Position numbers and translations under genes: made by a program
Shown: in pieces, positions 5,852 to 16,935 of the stretch
Layout: each line of letters begins with the position of its first letter
How positions within the stretch are numbered: the stretch's first letter is position 1
The notes under the pieces: model-generated
Databases searched by the model: none
The model's input: the letters and a program-made list of their open reading frames with translations, nothing else
What the model was told of the DNA's origin: nothing
From: Kitasatospora cinereorecta
GTDB lineage: Bacteria; Actinomycetota; Actinomycetes; Streptomycetales; Streptomycetaceae
Reading direction: 5' to 3'
DNA: 64,000 nt
Assembly: GCF_024172095.1 (NCBI RefSeq)
Contig: NZ_JAMZDX010000005.1
Span: 558,001-622,000, forward strand

Positions 5852-7699
5852 TCAGCGGCGCAGCTCGGCGAACACCTTCACCCAGTAGCGCTGCTGCTCG
5901 GCCGTGGCGCCGACCAGGTAGGTGGAGCGCAGCTTGGGCGGCAGCAGCGCGACCAGCCGGGCCACCGCCTTGCGGTGCCGCTCCAGTTGGGAGAGTTCGG
6001 CGTTGGCGATCGCCTGGTGCACCAGGTCGGTGTCGTCGCTGCCCTCGCCGGACGCCTCGGCGGCGCGGCGCAGCCGTCCCAGCCAGCCGTCCAGGTCGGC
6101 GGCGATCTCCTTGAGGCCGGTCACCCGGCGCCCGGCGAGCCGGTCGGTGAGGGCGGTGAGCGAGACCGGGGCGTACTCGCCGTCGCCGAGGTAGACGGTG
6201 CCGAGGTGCAGCGGCAGCCCGCGCCGGTGGAGCTTGATCAGGCGCTCCATGGTGCGCTTGGTGATCCAGCCGCGGCCGTCCTCGTCGAGGTCGTTCTTCC
6301 ACCACTCCAGGACGGTCTCGGCGTCCTGGCCGTAGCGGGCGATCAGCCACTCGTTGGCCGGGATGTCGGCCGGGGTGATGTCGAGCGAGGCGGTGAACCG
6401 GGTGGCCTGGGCGATGTTGTTGCGGGCCACCAGGAGCTTGCGGCCGAGGTGGTACGGCGGGTTCTGCAGGGCGATCTGGGCGCGCAGGCCCTCGATCCGG
6501 TGGCCTGCGATCGACCACTCCTGGGTGATCTCCATCAGCTTGGCGAACGCGGCCTTGTCCTTGGGGCGGTTGTACTCGTCCCAGATGATCGCCTTGGGTC
6601 CCGGCTCGCTGAAGTTGGCGGCGAGCAGGTTCTCCAGCGCGCCGTCGGGGGTGGGGATCGGCGCGCAGAGGTCCTCGACGTTGGTGACCGGCATGGAGAA
6701 GTAGAGCGCGTCGCGGCCCAGCTGCTCCCGGGTCAGTTCCCGGACCAGCTCGGTCTTGCCGCAGCCGGGCGGGCCCTGCAAAAGGACCGCCCAGCGGTTG
6801 GCCAGGGCCGCCCGGACCACCCGGCGGACCGGGTCGGCGATCCGGTCGGGGTTGCGCACGCCGAGGGCGTCGGCGATCCGGTCCAGGGTCTCCGCGGTGC
6901 GGTCCGGGCCCGGCTTGCCGTCCGGCCGGGGCTCGGCCAGGCGCAGCCGCTCCCCGTTGACCAGCGGCAGCCCCCACACCAGCGGGAATCCCTCGCGGGC
7001 CATCGCCAGCACGTGCTCCAGGGTGCGCGGGGAGAGCAGTTCGCGCATCGTCGGCGTCAGCGCGGCCCAGATCCGGAACACCTTGGTGAGGTCCCGGTCC
7101 GGGTGCAGGGCGGCCAGCCGGTGCCGCCAGGAGGTGTCGTTGGCGGTGATCCGGACGGTCACCATGCGGTCCAGGATGGCCAGGTCGCTGCGGCGGGCGC
7201 TGGTCTCGGCCAGCGACTCGTTGTCGGTGAGGAAGACGCCGATGCAGCCGAGCGCCCGCAGGTCGTACTCGCCGAGGGTCCAGTTGCAGGCGATCTGCAT
7301 CAGCTGCGACTGGATGGTCTCGCCGGCCTGCAGCGAGTCGTCGATCAGGAGGACGAACGGGCGGCCCGGCCTGAGCTGGCTCATCACCAGCTGCCGGAGC
7401 ACCAGCTCGCCGCTGTGCTCGTCCCGGACCGGCGCGTTGGCCAGCAGGTCGTCCGGGGTCAGGTTGGCCGCCGGGACGACCACCAGCTCGGCGTCCGGGT
7501 ACGCCTCGGCCAGGTACGAGTGGAAGGTCGAGGTCTTGCCGATGCCGTGCTCGCCGAAGACCTGGCCGGTCTGCCCGAGGTCGATCATCGCGTCGATGAA
7601 CGACTCCAGCGCGGACGTGCCCGGCCAGCCCTCCGGTGCGACGGGGTAGGTGGCGTTCGGCCGCCACGGTCGGGCCCGGTTCTCGGTGACAGTGCTCAT
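5852..7699 (-). CDS. Dual P-loop MoxR-like AAA+ ATPase
   Basis: 615-aa soluble ATPase with two nucleotide-binding modules. The first has Walker A GEHGIGKT (49-56) and Walker B LLIDD (117-121). The second has Walker A GPPGCGKT (309-316) and Walker B IIWDE (371-375), followed by ALQNPP and ARNN segments like the sensor-1 region of MoxR/RavA-type AAA+ proteins. Proteins of this type remodel partners carrying VWA domains. Its ATG overlaps the stop of the VWA gene (ATGA), so the two are translationally coupled. Last gene of a three-gene operon. The first Walker B reads IDD where AAA+ proteins usually have D-E, so that module may hydrolyse poorly. Confidence 0.85.
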   Translation of the reverse strand: MSTVTENRARPWRPNATYPVAPEGWPGTSALESFIDAMIDLGQTGQVFGEHGIGKTSTFHSYLAEAYPDAELVVVPAANLTPDDLLANAPVRDEHSGELVLRQLVMSQLRPGRPFVLLIDDSLQAGETIQSQLMQIACNWTLGEYDLRALGCIGVFLTDNESLAETSARRSDLAILDRMVTVRITANDTSWRHRLAALHPDRDLTKVFRIWAALTPTMRELLSPRTLEHVLAMAREGFPLVWGLPLVNGERLRLAEPRPDGKPGPDRTAETLDRIADALGVRNPDRIADPVRRVVRAALANRWAVLLQGPPGCGKTELVRELTREQLGRDALYFSMPVTNVEDLCAPIPTPDGALENLLAANFSEPGPKAIIWDEYNRPKDKAAFAKLMEITQEWSIAGHRIEGLRAQIALQNPPYHLGRKLLVARNNIAQATRFTASLDITPADIPANEWLIARYGQDAETVLEWWKNDLDEDGRGWITKRTMERLIKLHRRGLPLHLGTVYLGDGEYAPVSLTALTDRLAGRRVTGLKEIAADLDGWLGRLRRAAEASGEGSDDTDLVHQAIANAELSQLERHRKAVARLVALLPPKLRSTYLVGATAEQQRYWVKVFAELRR

Positions 7700-9090
7700 G
7701 ACGCTCCTGTGGTGACCCGGTGGCAGGCCATCGGCGGGGTGTGGTGGTCGGGCCAGTCGTCCCCGCCCTCGGTGATCAGCCAGATCCACTTGTCGGGCTC
7801 GGCGGGGGTGATGTGCGGCGCGTAGCCGTCGGTGAGGACGATCACCGCGTCCGGCCGCTCCTCGAACGGCCGGCCGTCCGCGGTCGGGCTGCGCCCCTCG
7901 ACGTGGTCGGCGACCGCCTGGAAGCTGGTGCCGCCCCCGCCGTACACCCGCTCGCCCGGCCGGAACGGCATCACCACGCCGTCGAAGGAGAGCCAGTGCG
8001 CCTCCACCCCGTCGATCCGGCCGACCAGCTCGGTGAGCCACTCGACCACGTGCCCGGGCATCGAGCCCGAGGTGTCGTACGCGACCACCAGCACCTTGCG
8101 GCGCACCGGGCCGCGCCGGGAGAGCATCGGCGGCTGCCCGAGGGCGGCCAGCAGCGCGCCGCGCTTCTTCGGGTACACCAGCCGCTCGCCCTCGGCCAGC
8201 CTGCTCGCCAGCACGTCGACCAGCCAGCGCTGCCACCAGTCGACCCGGCGGGTCCGGCTGGTGGTGCCGCGCAGCGCCCCGGCGCCGAGCCGGCCCCACA
8301 GCCGGGACGCCGCCTCGGAGGCGCCCTCGGTACGGCCCATCAGGTCCAGCAGCTCTCTCTCGGCGAGGCGCTGGCCGCGCCGGGCCGCGAGCAGGGCGTT
8401 GAGCAGCACCGAGGAGCCGATCCGGTCGACCGTCTCCTGATCGGCCGGTACGCCCTCCGCCAGGTGCAGGCAGTGGCACTGCGGCACCGGCGGGTCGGTC
8501 ATCCGGCGCAGCTCGGCGTAGACGCTCTGGTCGGTCTCCACGAACTCCGGGTAGTCCAGGGCGGGCAGCCCCTGCGCCGCCAGGTCCGCCTGATAGAGCC
8601 GGTGGATCGCGTGCGGGTCGATGCCCACCGGCTCGCCGTCGAGCAGCGGCAGCCCGGTCCGGCCGAGCCGCACCAGGGCGACGTGGTTGATGGTCACCTC
8701 GGTGGCCAGCCGGTACACCGGGTCGGCCCGCAGCTCGGGCTCGGCGAACAGGTGGCGCTGGACCAGGTGCCGGGCCTCGTGGAACAGCACGAACTTCACG
8801 CCCTCGATGCCCAGGCCGACGAAGAAGTGCGGGTTGTAGAGCAGCAGGCAGCTGCCGTCGCCGGAGGCCACCACCGCCGCCGTGTCGACCGCGGTGGTGG
8901 CCAGCTGGTGGCGGCACTTGGCGTACAGCCAGGAGGCGACCGCCGACTCGGTGAGGCCGAAGTCGAGCAGCGCCGCCTCCTTGAGCCGGTGCGCCTCGGC
9001 CAGCACCTCGGCCGGGGCCGGGTCCCACTCCCGCAGCGCCCGGCGGTCCGTCAGCTCGACCACCGGGGTGCGCGGCGCCCCGTACGTCAT
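7696..9090 (-). CDS. Metallopeptidase-like/VWA protein (DUF2201-type)
   Basis: 464-aa soluble protein. The N-terminal domain has a zinc-peptidase-like HEARH motif (H104-E105-x-x-H108) in a hydrophobic helix and a later TEVTINH block (around E131/H136), as in the DUF2201 putative metallopeptidase family. The C-terminal domain is a VWA fold with an intact MIDAS DTSGS (339-343) and downstream GGTSF and LTDG elements. MoxR-type ATPases commonly work with such VWA proteins, as in RavA-ViaA. Start and stop overlap both neighbours (ATGA each). Whether it cleaves peptides is not established; the motif supports metal binding. Confidence 0.8.
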   Translation of the reverse strand: MTYGAPRTPVVELTDRRALREWDPAPAEVLAEAHRLKEAALLDFGLTESAVASWLYAKCRHQLATTAVDTAAVVASGDGSCLLLYNPHFFVGLGIEGVKFVLFHEARHLVQRHLFAEPELRADPVYRLATEVTINHVALVRLGRTGLPLLDGEPVGIDPHAIHRLYQADLAAQGLPALDYPEFVETDQSVYAELRRMTDPPVPQCHCLHLAEGVPADQETVDRIGSSVLLNALLAARRGQRLAERELLDLMGRTEGASEAASRLWGRLGAGALRGTTSRTRRVDWWQRWLVDVLASRLAEGERLVYPKKRGALLAALGQPPMLSRRGPVRRKVLVVAYDTSGSMPGHVVEWLTELVGRIDGVEAHWLSFDGVVMPFRPGERVYGGGGTSFQAVADHVEGRSPTADGRPFEERPDAVIVLTDGYAPHITPAEPDKWIWLITEGGDDWPDHHTPPMACHRVTTGAS

Positions 9091-10223
9091 GAGTGCCGCC
9101 CGGACGACGGGGCCAGCAGCCCCCGTACCGCGCCCAGGACCCGCCGGAACGGCTTGGGCACCACCGGGGGCGCCGCGGGGGCGACGACGGGCACGGGGGT
9201 CTGCGCGACCGGTGGGGGCCTGCGGGGCAGCGTCCGCAGGTGGGCGGCGTCGAACTCGGCGTGGGTGAGGTACGCGGGGGCGGGCTCCACCGGTGCGGCG
9301 GGCGACTCCCCGGGTATGTCGTCGGCCGGTGCCGGGTCGTCGGCCGGGCCCGCGATCGCGGCGGCCAGCGGCACCAGCTCGGTGACCGTCCCGACGAAGT
9401 CCGGCAGCAGCTGGGCGAGCACCGCCCACGCCTCGGTGTTCCCGCCGAGTTCGGTGCGCACCAGCGGGCGCAGCACCGCCTCGCTGTCGGCGACCGCCCG
9501 CGGCTGCACCCGGTGGACCATCCCGAGCAGCGGCAGCGCGTCGACGGCCGCCCGGTGGCCGACCACGTCGTCCAACTCCCCGACGATGCCCGCCGCACGG
9601 AGCCGGTGGCCGAACTTGGCGTGCGACCCGAACGACTCCCGCAGCTGCGTCGGGCAGTCGATCCGCTCAGCGAGCGCCCAGCGGGCGAAGCCGGGCAGCG
9701 GGTCCTCGCGGTGCGCGCGGGCCACCTCCGGCCAGTGCGCGGTCCGGATCTCCCGGGCGGCCCGCCGGGCCCGGCGCAGGCCGTTGGTGCCCTGGCCGCG
9801 GTAGAGCAGCGCGAGGATCTCCGCCGCCGTGAAGCCGTCGCCGAGCCGCGGGTCCTCGGGATGGACCCGCAGCTGGGGGCTGAGCGGGACCCGGCGGTCG
9901 TCCGTGTCCGGGAACGTCCGCTCGACCGGCGCGAACGGCACGCCCTGCACCACGTCCCTGGCCAGCCCCGGCGGGAGCAGCCCCAGCCCGTACAGCGCCG
10001 CGTTGACCGCCGGGTCGTCGGCGCGCAGCAGCCAGTACCTGACCGACGCCGGCGCGGACTGCAGCTCGGCCCGGAAGCGGTTGTCCGCCGCCGTCCCCGC
10101 CGTGGCCGCCGCCACCCGCTCGGCGTCGAGGCCCAGCCGTACGCGGACCCGCCGCGCGGTGCCCCCGTCCGTCAGCCGCAGCAGGTAGCCGACCGCCTCG
10201 GCGGTCCGGTCGTCCAGCGCCAT
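9087..10223 (-). CDS. Unknown 378-aa protein, first gene of the MoxR-VWA operon
   Basis: I do not recognise a domain. The N-terminal 300 residues are mostly helical and charged. A Pro/Ala-rich low-complexity stretch (about 300-365) leads to a basic tail. There is no signal peptide or membrane span. The start is chosen as MALDDRTAEAV because GAGGGGGGATC precedes that ATG directly. The stop overlaps the VWA start (ATGA), so stoichiometric production with the VWA and ATPase proteins is likely. By analogy with other MoxR-VWA operons it could be the adaptor or target-recognition subunit; that is inference. Confidence 0.7.
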   Translation of the reverse strand: MALDDRTAEAVGYLLRLTDGGTARRVRVRLGLDAERVAAATAGTAADNRFRAELQSAPASVRYWLLRADDPAVNAALYGLGLLPPGLARDVVQGVPFAPVERTFPDTDDRRVPLSPQLRVHPEDPRLGDGFTAAEILALLYRGQGTNGLRRARRAAREIRTAHWPEVARAHREDPLPGFARWALAERIDCPTQLRESFGSHAKFGHRLRAAGIVGELDDVVGHRAAVDALPLLGMVHRVQPRAVADSEAVLRPLVRTELGGNTEAWAVLAQLLPDFVGTVTELVPLAAAIAGPADDPAPADDIPGESPAAPVEPAPAYLTHAEFDAAHLRTLPRRPPPVAQTPVPVVAPAAPPVVPKPFRRVLGAVRGLLAPSSGRHS

Positions 10224-10328
10224 GATCCCCCCTCGTCCTCCGCCCGGACATGATGCCAGTCCAGGTCGGCGCCCCGATCGACAATTTCCGCCACCGCCGA
10301 TCACCCGTCAGCCGACGGTCCGACGGAC

Positions 10329-10334
10329 TACAAT
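10329..10334 (+). promoter_or_regulatory. -10 box of a leaderless promoter (Nudix gene)
   Basis: TACAAT lies 7 bases before the ATG at 10341, and no ribosome-binding site intervenes, so the transcript probably starts at the initiation codon. Confidence 0.55.
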
Positions 10335-10340
10335 CGATCA

Positions 10341-10907
10341 ATGACGGACACCACGGACAGAGCAGCGGAACTCGCGGCCCTCGCAGCCCGGTTCCCGATC
10401 CTGCACGCGCCCCAACGGTGGGCCTGGGGCGGTATCGACGCGCAGTTCTCGGCCGAACTCCCGCCGGACCGGTTGATCACCAACATCCATGTCGTCGGGT
10501 TCACCGACGGCCGGGTGGTGCTGTGCCGCGACGCCCGCGGGCACTGGTTCCTGCCGGGCGGCACCCGCGAGGCCGCGGAGACGGTGGAGTCCTGCCTGGT
10601 GCGCGAGTTGCGCGAGGAGGCCGGCGCCCGCCTGGTCGGCCCGCCGACCTGGATCGGCGCCCACCGCGCCGTCACCGACCGCCCCGAGCCGTACCGCCCG
10701 TGGCAGCCCCACCCGGAGAAGGCCTGGCTCTGGGGCTGGGCCGAGATCGCCGTCGACTCCCGGCCCACCAACCCCGACGACGGCGAACAGGTCGTCGAGG
10801 TCCGCCCGATGTCCCCCGAGGAGGCGAGCCGCCTCCTCACCCGCGGCCGCGAACCCTGGTGGGGGGAGCTTGTCGCCCTCGCGGTGGAATCGTACGGCTC
10901 GCGCTAA
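10341..10907 (+). CDS. Nudix hydrolase
   Basis: 188-aa cytoplasmic hydrolase with a perfect Nudix box. It begins GGTREAAE, and after seven residues it ends RELREEAGA, fitting Gx5Ex7REUxEExGU. This box binds Mg and positions a nucleoside-diphosphate-linked substrate. The upstream FLPGG strand is also typical. The substrate cannot be told from sequence. The gene is probably leaderless from the TACAAT box. It is divergent from the MoxR-VWA operon and converges on tex across terminator repeat copy A. Confidence 0.85.
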   Translation: MTDTTDRAAELAALAARFPILHAPQRWAWGGIDAQFSAELPPDRLITNIHVVGFTDGRVVLCRDARGHWFLPGGTREAAETVESCLVRELREEAGARLVGPPTWIGAHRAVTDRPEPYRPWQPHPEKAWLWGWAEIAVDSRPTNPDDGEQVVEVRPMSPEEASRLLTRGREPWWGELVALAVESYGSR

Positions 10908-10913
10908 CTGTCC

Positions 10914-11018
10914 AGGGGCGCGAGGAACTGCGCGCCCAGCCATCGCTCTGCCTGAGTGCATGGTCGGTCGCGCAGTTCTCCCCCAGCCTTCGGCCGGGAG
11001 GTGCCCCCACGCGCCCCT
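10914..11018. repeat. Terminator repeat copy A (between nudix and tex)
   Basis: A roughly 105-base element with outer arms AGGGGCGCGAGGAACTGCGCG and CGCGCAGTTC...GCGCCCCT and an inner segment with a CCAGCCTTCGGCCGGGAGG block. Its reverse complement is nearly identical to copy B (54421-54442 joined to 55966-56060) with the IS removed. A simpler copy C is at 62656-62730. All three lie between convergent genes, which fits bidirectional terminators. Confidence 0.75.
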
Positions 11019-11030
11019 CAGGGGTAACCC

Positions 11031-13358
<2,328 letters not shown>

Positions 13359-13565
13359 GGTCACGAAGCCGGTCACCTTCTCTGGTCTGCTCCACGGTCC
13401 CGGCCATTCTGGCAGGTCCCACCCGTGTGACGGGTCGGACCGTGTCCCCGGGGCGTCGTGGCGCGTTGTGCTGACGGCCGGTGCCGCGCCGCTACGCCGC
13501 GACCGCCGCACCGGACCCGTCCGACCCGAGCGTTATCGCACGAGCACTTTCCTGTGGAGGCGACG

Positions 13566-14879
13566 GTGGCCCAGGCCCCGACCCCGGTGACCCAGTGGGG
13601 CATCCCGCAGGCCGGCCCGTTCCGCTGGACCCGGCCCGCCACCTGGCCGCGCGAGGCCCTGGCCCTGGCGGGCTACTGGGCGGCCAGCCGGCTGGTCATG
13701 ATCGGCATGCTCCGCTCCGGCAAGGCCGAGCAGGCCGTCGAGGTGCACCGGACCTACCACGGCTGGTACGAGGTGCTGCGCACCGGGACGTTCCCGGTCG
13801 GCGACGTCACCTGGCAGTACCCGCCGGGCGCCGCCCTCCCCATGCTCGCCCCCGGCCTGCTGCCCTTCCTCACCTATCTGCAGGCGTTCGCCGTCCTGAT
13901 GCTGGCCACCGACGCGGTGACCCAGGCCGCGCTGGTCCGGGTGTCGCTGCGGCGCAGCGGCGGCCTGCACCGCGGCCGCTCGACCGCCGGGGCCTGGCTG
14001 TGGGCGCTGGCCCTGCCGCTGCTCCTCGGCCTGCCGTACGGCCGCTACGACCTGCCGGTGACCGCGGTCGCGATGGCCGCGCTGCTGCTGATGCCCAGCC
14101 GTCCCGGCATCGGCGGGGTGTTCGCCGGGATCGGCGCCCTGGTCAAGGTGTGGCCGGCGCTGACCGTGCTGGGTGCGCCGCGCGGGCGCGGCACCCGGCG
14201 GGCGTGGACCTCGATGGCCGCCTCGGCGTTCGCCCTGCTGCTGGTCCTCGCCGTCCTGTTCCACAACACCTTCGGCTTCCTCGGCGCGCAGCAGGGCCGC
14301 GGGGTGGAGATCGAGTCGCTCGGCGGCACCGTGCTGCAGGTCGCCCGGCTGTACGGCTGGCCCGGGGAGGTCGAACAGCACTACGGTTCGCTGGAGTTCC
14401 TCGGCCCGCACGTGCACGCGATCGCCAAGGCCTCGCTGCTGCTCACCGTGGCGGCGTTCGGCTGGCTGCTGCTGTGGCGCTTCCGGGCCCGGCACTGGAA
14501 CCCGGCGACCCCGTACGACGCCGCGCTGACCGCGGTGCTGCTGTTCACCGTCACCAGCCGGGTGATCAGCCCGCAGTACCTGATCTGGCTGATCGGGCTG
14601 AGCGCGGTCTGCCTGACCGTCCGCGGCTCCTGCCAGCGGCCGGTCGCGCTGCTGGTCCTGCTCGCGACCGGGGTGACCACGGTGGACTACCCGCTGTTCT
14701 TCGACGCGATGATCCACGGCGGCTGGCAGCCCACGGTCGTGATCGTCTCCCGCAACGGCCTGCTGCTGGCCGCCTCGGTGGTGTCCGCCGCCCGGCTGTG
14801 GCGCACCGCGGTGTCGCCGGCGCCCGCGCTGCAGGAGGCCCCGACGCTGGCCCGCCGCGGACCGGTCCGGGTGGCCTGA
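13566..14879 (+). CDS. GT87/DUF2029-type integral membrane glycosyltransferase
   Basis: 437-aa polytopic membrane protein with about ten hydrophobic segments. The GT87-type features are an early exoplasmic loop with WQYPPGAALP, then GRYDLPVTA, and ALVKVWPAL before the next helix. Such actinobacterial enzymes use polyprenyl-phosphate sugars for cell-envelope glycans, but the acceptor here is unknown. GTG start with GGAGG 5 bases upstream. A monocistronic gene divergent from tex. Confidence 0.75.
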   Translation: MAQAPTPVTQWGIPQAGPFRWTRPATWPREALALAGYWAASRLVMIGMLRSGKAEQAVEVHRTYHGWYEVLRTGTFPVGDVTWQYPPGAALPMLAPGLLPFLTYLQAFAVLMLATDAVTQAALVRVSLRRSGGLHRGRSTAGAWLWALALPLLLGLPYGRYDLPVTAVAMAALLLMPSRPGIGGVFAGIGALVKVWPALTVLGAPRGRGTRRAWTSMAASAFALLLVLAVLFHNTFGFLGAQQGRGVEIESLGGTVLQVARLYGWPGEVEQHYGSLEFLGPHVHAIAKASLLLTVAAFGWLLLWRFRARHWNPATPYDAALTAVLLFTVTSRVISPQYLIWLIGLSAVCLTVRGSCQRPVALLVLLATGVTTVDYPLFFDAMIHGGWQPTVVIVSRNGLLLAASVVSAARLWRTAVSPAPALQEAPTLARRGPVRVA

Positions 14880-15048
14880 GCGCGCGACCGCGCGGCGGGA
14901 CGAACCGACCGAACTCGCCAACCCGGCCTGAAAGCGCCGGTGTTGCGCATAGCCTGGTCGACGGCAGGTGACACACCGTCAATATCCTTGCGCCCGGCGC
15001 AGGACAGCGGAGCCGGGCATTCCCATCGCTTACCGAAGAGGCTTGACC

Positions 15049-16935
15049 ATGAGTCGCACAGCCCTGCGTCCACGAGTGCTCATAGTCGGGGCCGGCCTGG
15101 CCGGCACCGCCACCGCGATCCGACTGCTCCGCTTCGCCCGCTCCCCGCTCGAGATCGTCCTGCTGGAGCGGCACTCCGCGTACCGGTCCGCCGGGGTCGC
15201 CTACCACCGCGACGGCAACCCCTGGGACCACGTGTTCAACATCCAGGCCGGACGGATGTCGGTGTTCCGCGAGGACGTCCTGGACTTCGTCCGCTGGGCC
15301 AACCACGAGGCCGACCGCCGGGACTGGCCGGAGCCCTGGGCCGGGCTCGAGTTCGTCGAGCAGGGCCCGGCGCCGCGGCGGATCTTCCAGGACTACCTGG
15401 ACGACCGGCTGGCGGAGGCCCGGCGGGAGGCGTGTCCCGGCGTCGTGCTGGTCGAGGCCGACGGCGAGGCCGTCGACCTGAAGGTCGTCCCGGGCGGCGT
15501 CGAGGTGACCGTCGACCGGCTCTCCGCCCCCGACCTCGACACCGCTGCGGACGGCGGGTCCACCGTGCTCCCCGCCGCCCACGTGGTGCTGGCCACCGGC
15601 CTGGAACTGCGGGAACCGGCCTTCGCCGCCGAGGTGGCCGACCACCCCGCCTTCGTCCGCAACCCCTACTCGGCGGCCGGCGTCCGCACGCTGCAGGCGC
15701 TGGCCCCGGAGGCGACCGTCGCCATCGTCGGGTCGGTGCTGAGCGCGTACGACGCGGCGGGCCTGCTGCTGCGCGGCGGCCACACCGGACGGATCCACCT
15801 GATCTCCCGGTCCGGCACGATCTTCCGCACCTACCCGGGCGGCCACGAGCACGGAGTGGTCGCCCTGCCCTGCCCGAAGAGCCTGCTGGAGCCGTACCGC
15901 GGCCGCGAGGAGTTCCTCGACCGGGTGCGGACCGAGTGGACGGCGGCCTGCGCCGCGGTCGGCCGCGAGCACCCCGACGTCGACCCGGTGGTGGTCGCCG
16001 AGCGGGTGGCCAAGGCGTGGGAGCCGCACCTGCCGGAGGCGATCGAGCGGATCCCCACCGCCGAGCTGCGCGGCCTGCTGGACGAGTACGGCACCGCGAT
16101 CGCCGCGGTCCGGGTCGGCGCGGTGGAGTACACCATGGCCGTCATCGAACGCGCCATGCGCCCGGCGGACGGCCCGGTGCGGCTGCTCGTCGGCGGGGTC
16201 GCGGCGATCACGCCGACCGCGTCCGGGCGGCTGGTCGTCCACGTCGCCGGGCCGGACGGGAAGCGGGCCGTCGAGGCCGACCTGGTGGTCTCCAACTTCG
16301 GCCGGGAGCCGGACTACCACCGGGTCGTCCAGCCACTCTGGCGCAACCTGCTGCGCCACGGGATCGCCGTCCCGCACGGACGCACCGGGCGCGGACTGGA
16401 GGTCGACGCGCACGGGACGCTGCTCGGCGCCGACGGCGATCCCGCCGGACCGGTCTCGGCGGTCGGCGTGCTGCGCGAGGGCGACGAGATCGTCCGCAAC
16501 GGCCGGACCGGCGCGTTCGCCTTCAATCTCGCCGCCATCAAGAACCACTCCATCGCGGTCGCCGCGCACGTGGTCGAACGGCTGGAAATGGGCGACGACG
16601 ATTCCGCTCGAAAATTGGCTCGAATCCACAGCCGGCTCGGCAATTCCGAGGAAGTGGACGGTCCCGGATTCGAGGAGGCTGTGGTTCTGGAGGTGAGGAG
16701 GCTGGCCACCCGTGGCCGAGCGGAGCGGGAAATGCTGGATTCCCTGCTGGAAGCCGGCATTCGCTCCCTCGGCGAGGGGCCCGCCACCTCACCGAACGAC
16801 GCACACCGGCACGATCGCCTGCTGCGGGCGGAGGTCAACCGGGCCGCCGTCCGACGGCTCACGGACGTCTCCGTGACGCCGCGGCAACTGCGCCGGCAAC
16901 TGGGAATTGCGAAGGCCGACCATCTGGAGGATTAG
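15049..16935 (+). CDS. FAD/NAD(P)-binding protein, possible flavin monooxygenase
   Basis: 628-aa soluble flavoprotein. An FAD-type Rossmann loop GAGLAGTA is near residues 15-22, and a second dinucleotide loop GSVLSA begins near 226. Between them is VVLATGLEL, the ATG-type motif linking the two domains. The C-terminal 150 residues are helical and charged. This matches the FAD-NAD(P)-binding family seen in actinobacterial accessory and biosynthetic loci; no reaction can be assigned. ATG with GAAGAGG upstream. The next gene starts directly after the stop codon, so the two are cotranscribed and probably coupled. Confidence 0.75.
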   Translation: MSRTALRPRVLIVGAGLAGTATAIRLLRFARSPLEIVLLERHSAYRSAGVAYHRDGNPWDHVFNIQAGRMSVFREDVLDFVRWANHEADRRDWPEPWAGLEFVEQGPAPRRIFQDYLDDRLAEARREACPGVVLVEADGEAVDLKVVPGGVEVTVDRLSAPDLDTAADGGSTVLPAAHVVLATGLELREPAFAAEVADHPAFVRNPYSAAGVRTLQALAPEATVAIVGSVLSAYDAAGLLLRGGHTGRIHLISRSGTIFRTYPGGHEHGVVALPCPKSLLEPYRGREEFLDRVRTEWTAACAAVGREHPDVDPVVVAERVAKAWEPHLPEAIERIPTAELRGLLDEYGTAIAAVRVGAVEYTMAVIERAMRPADGPVRLLVGGVAAITPTASGRLVVHVAGPDGKRAVEADLVVSNFGREPDYHRVVQPLWRNLLRHGIAVPHGRTGRGLEVDAHGTLLGADGDPAGPVSAVGVLREGDEIVRNGRTGAFAFNLAAIKNHSIAVAAHVVERLEMGDDDSARKLARIHSRLGNSEEVDGPGFEEAVVLEVRRLATRGRAEREMLDSLLEAGIRSLGEGPATSPNDAHRHDRLLRAEVNRAAVRRLTDVSVTPRQLRRQLGIAKADHLED

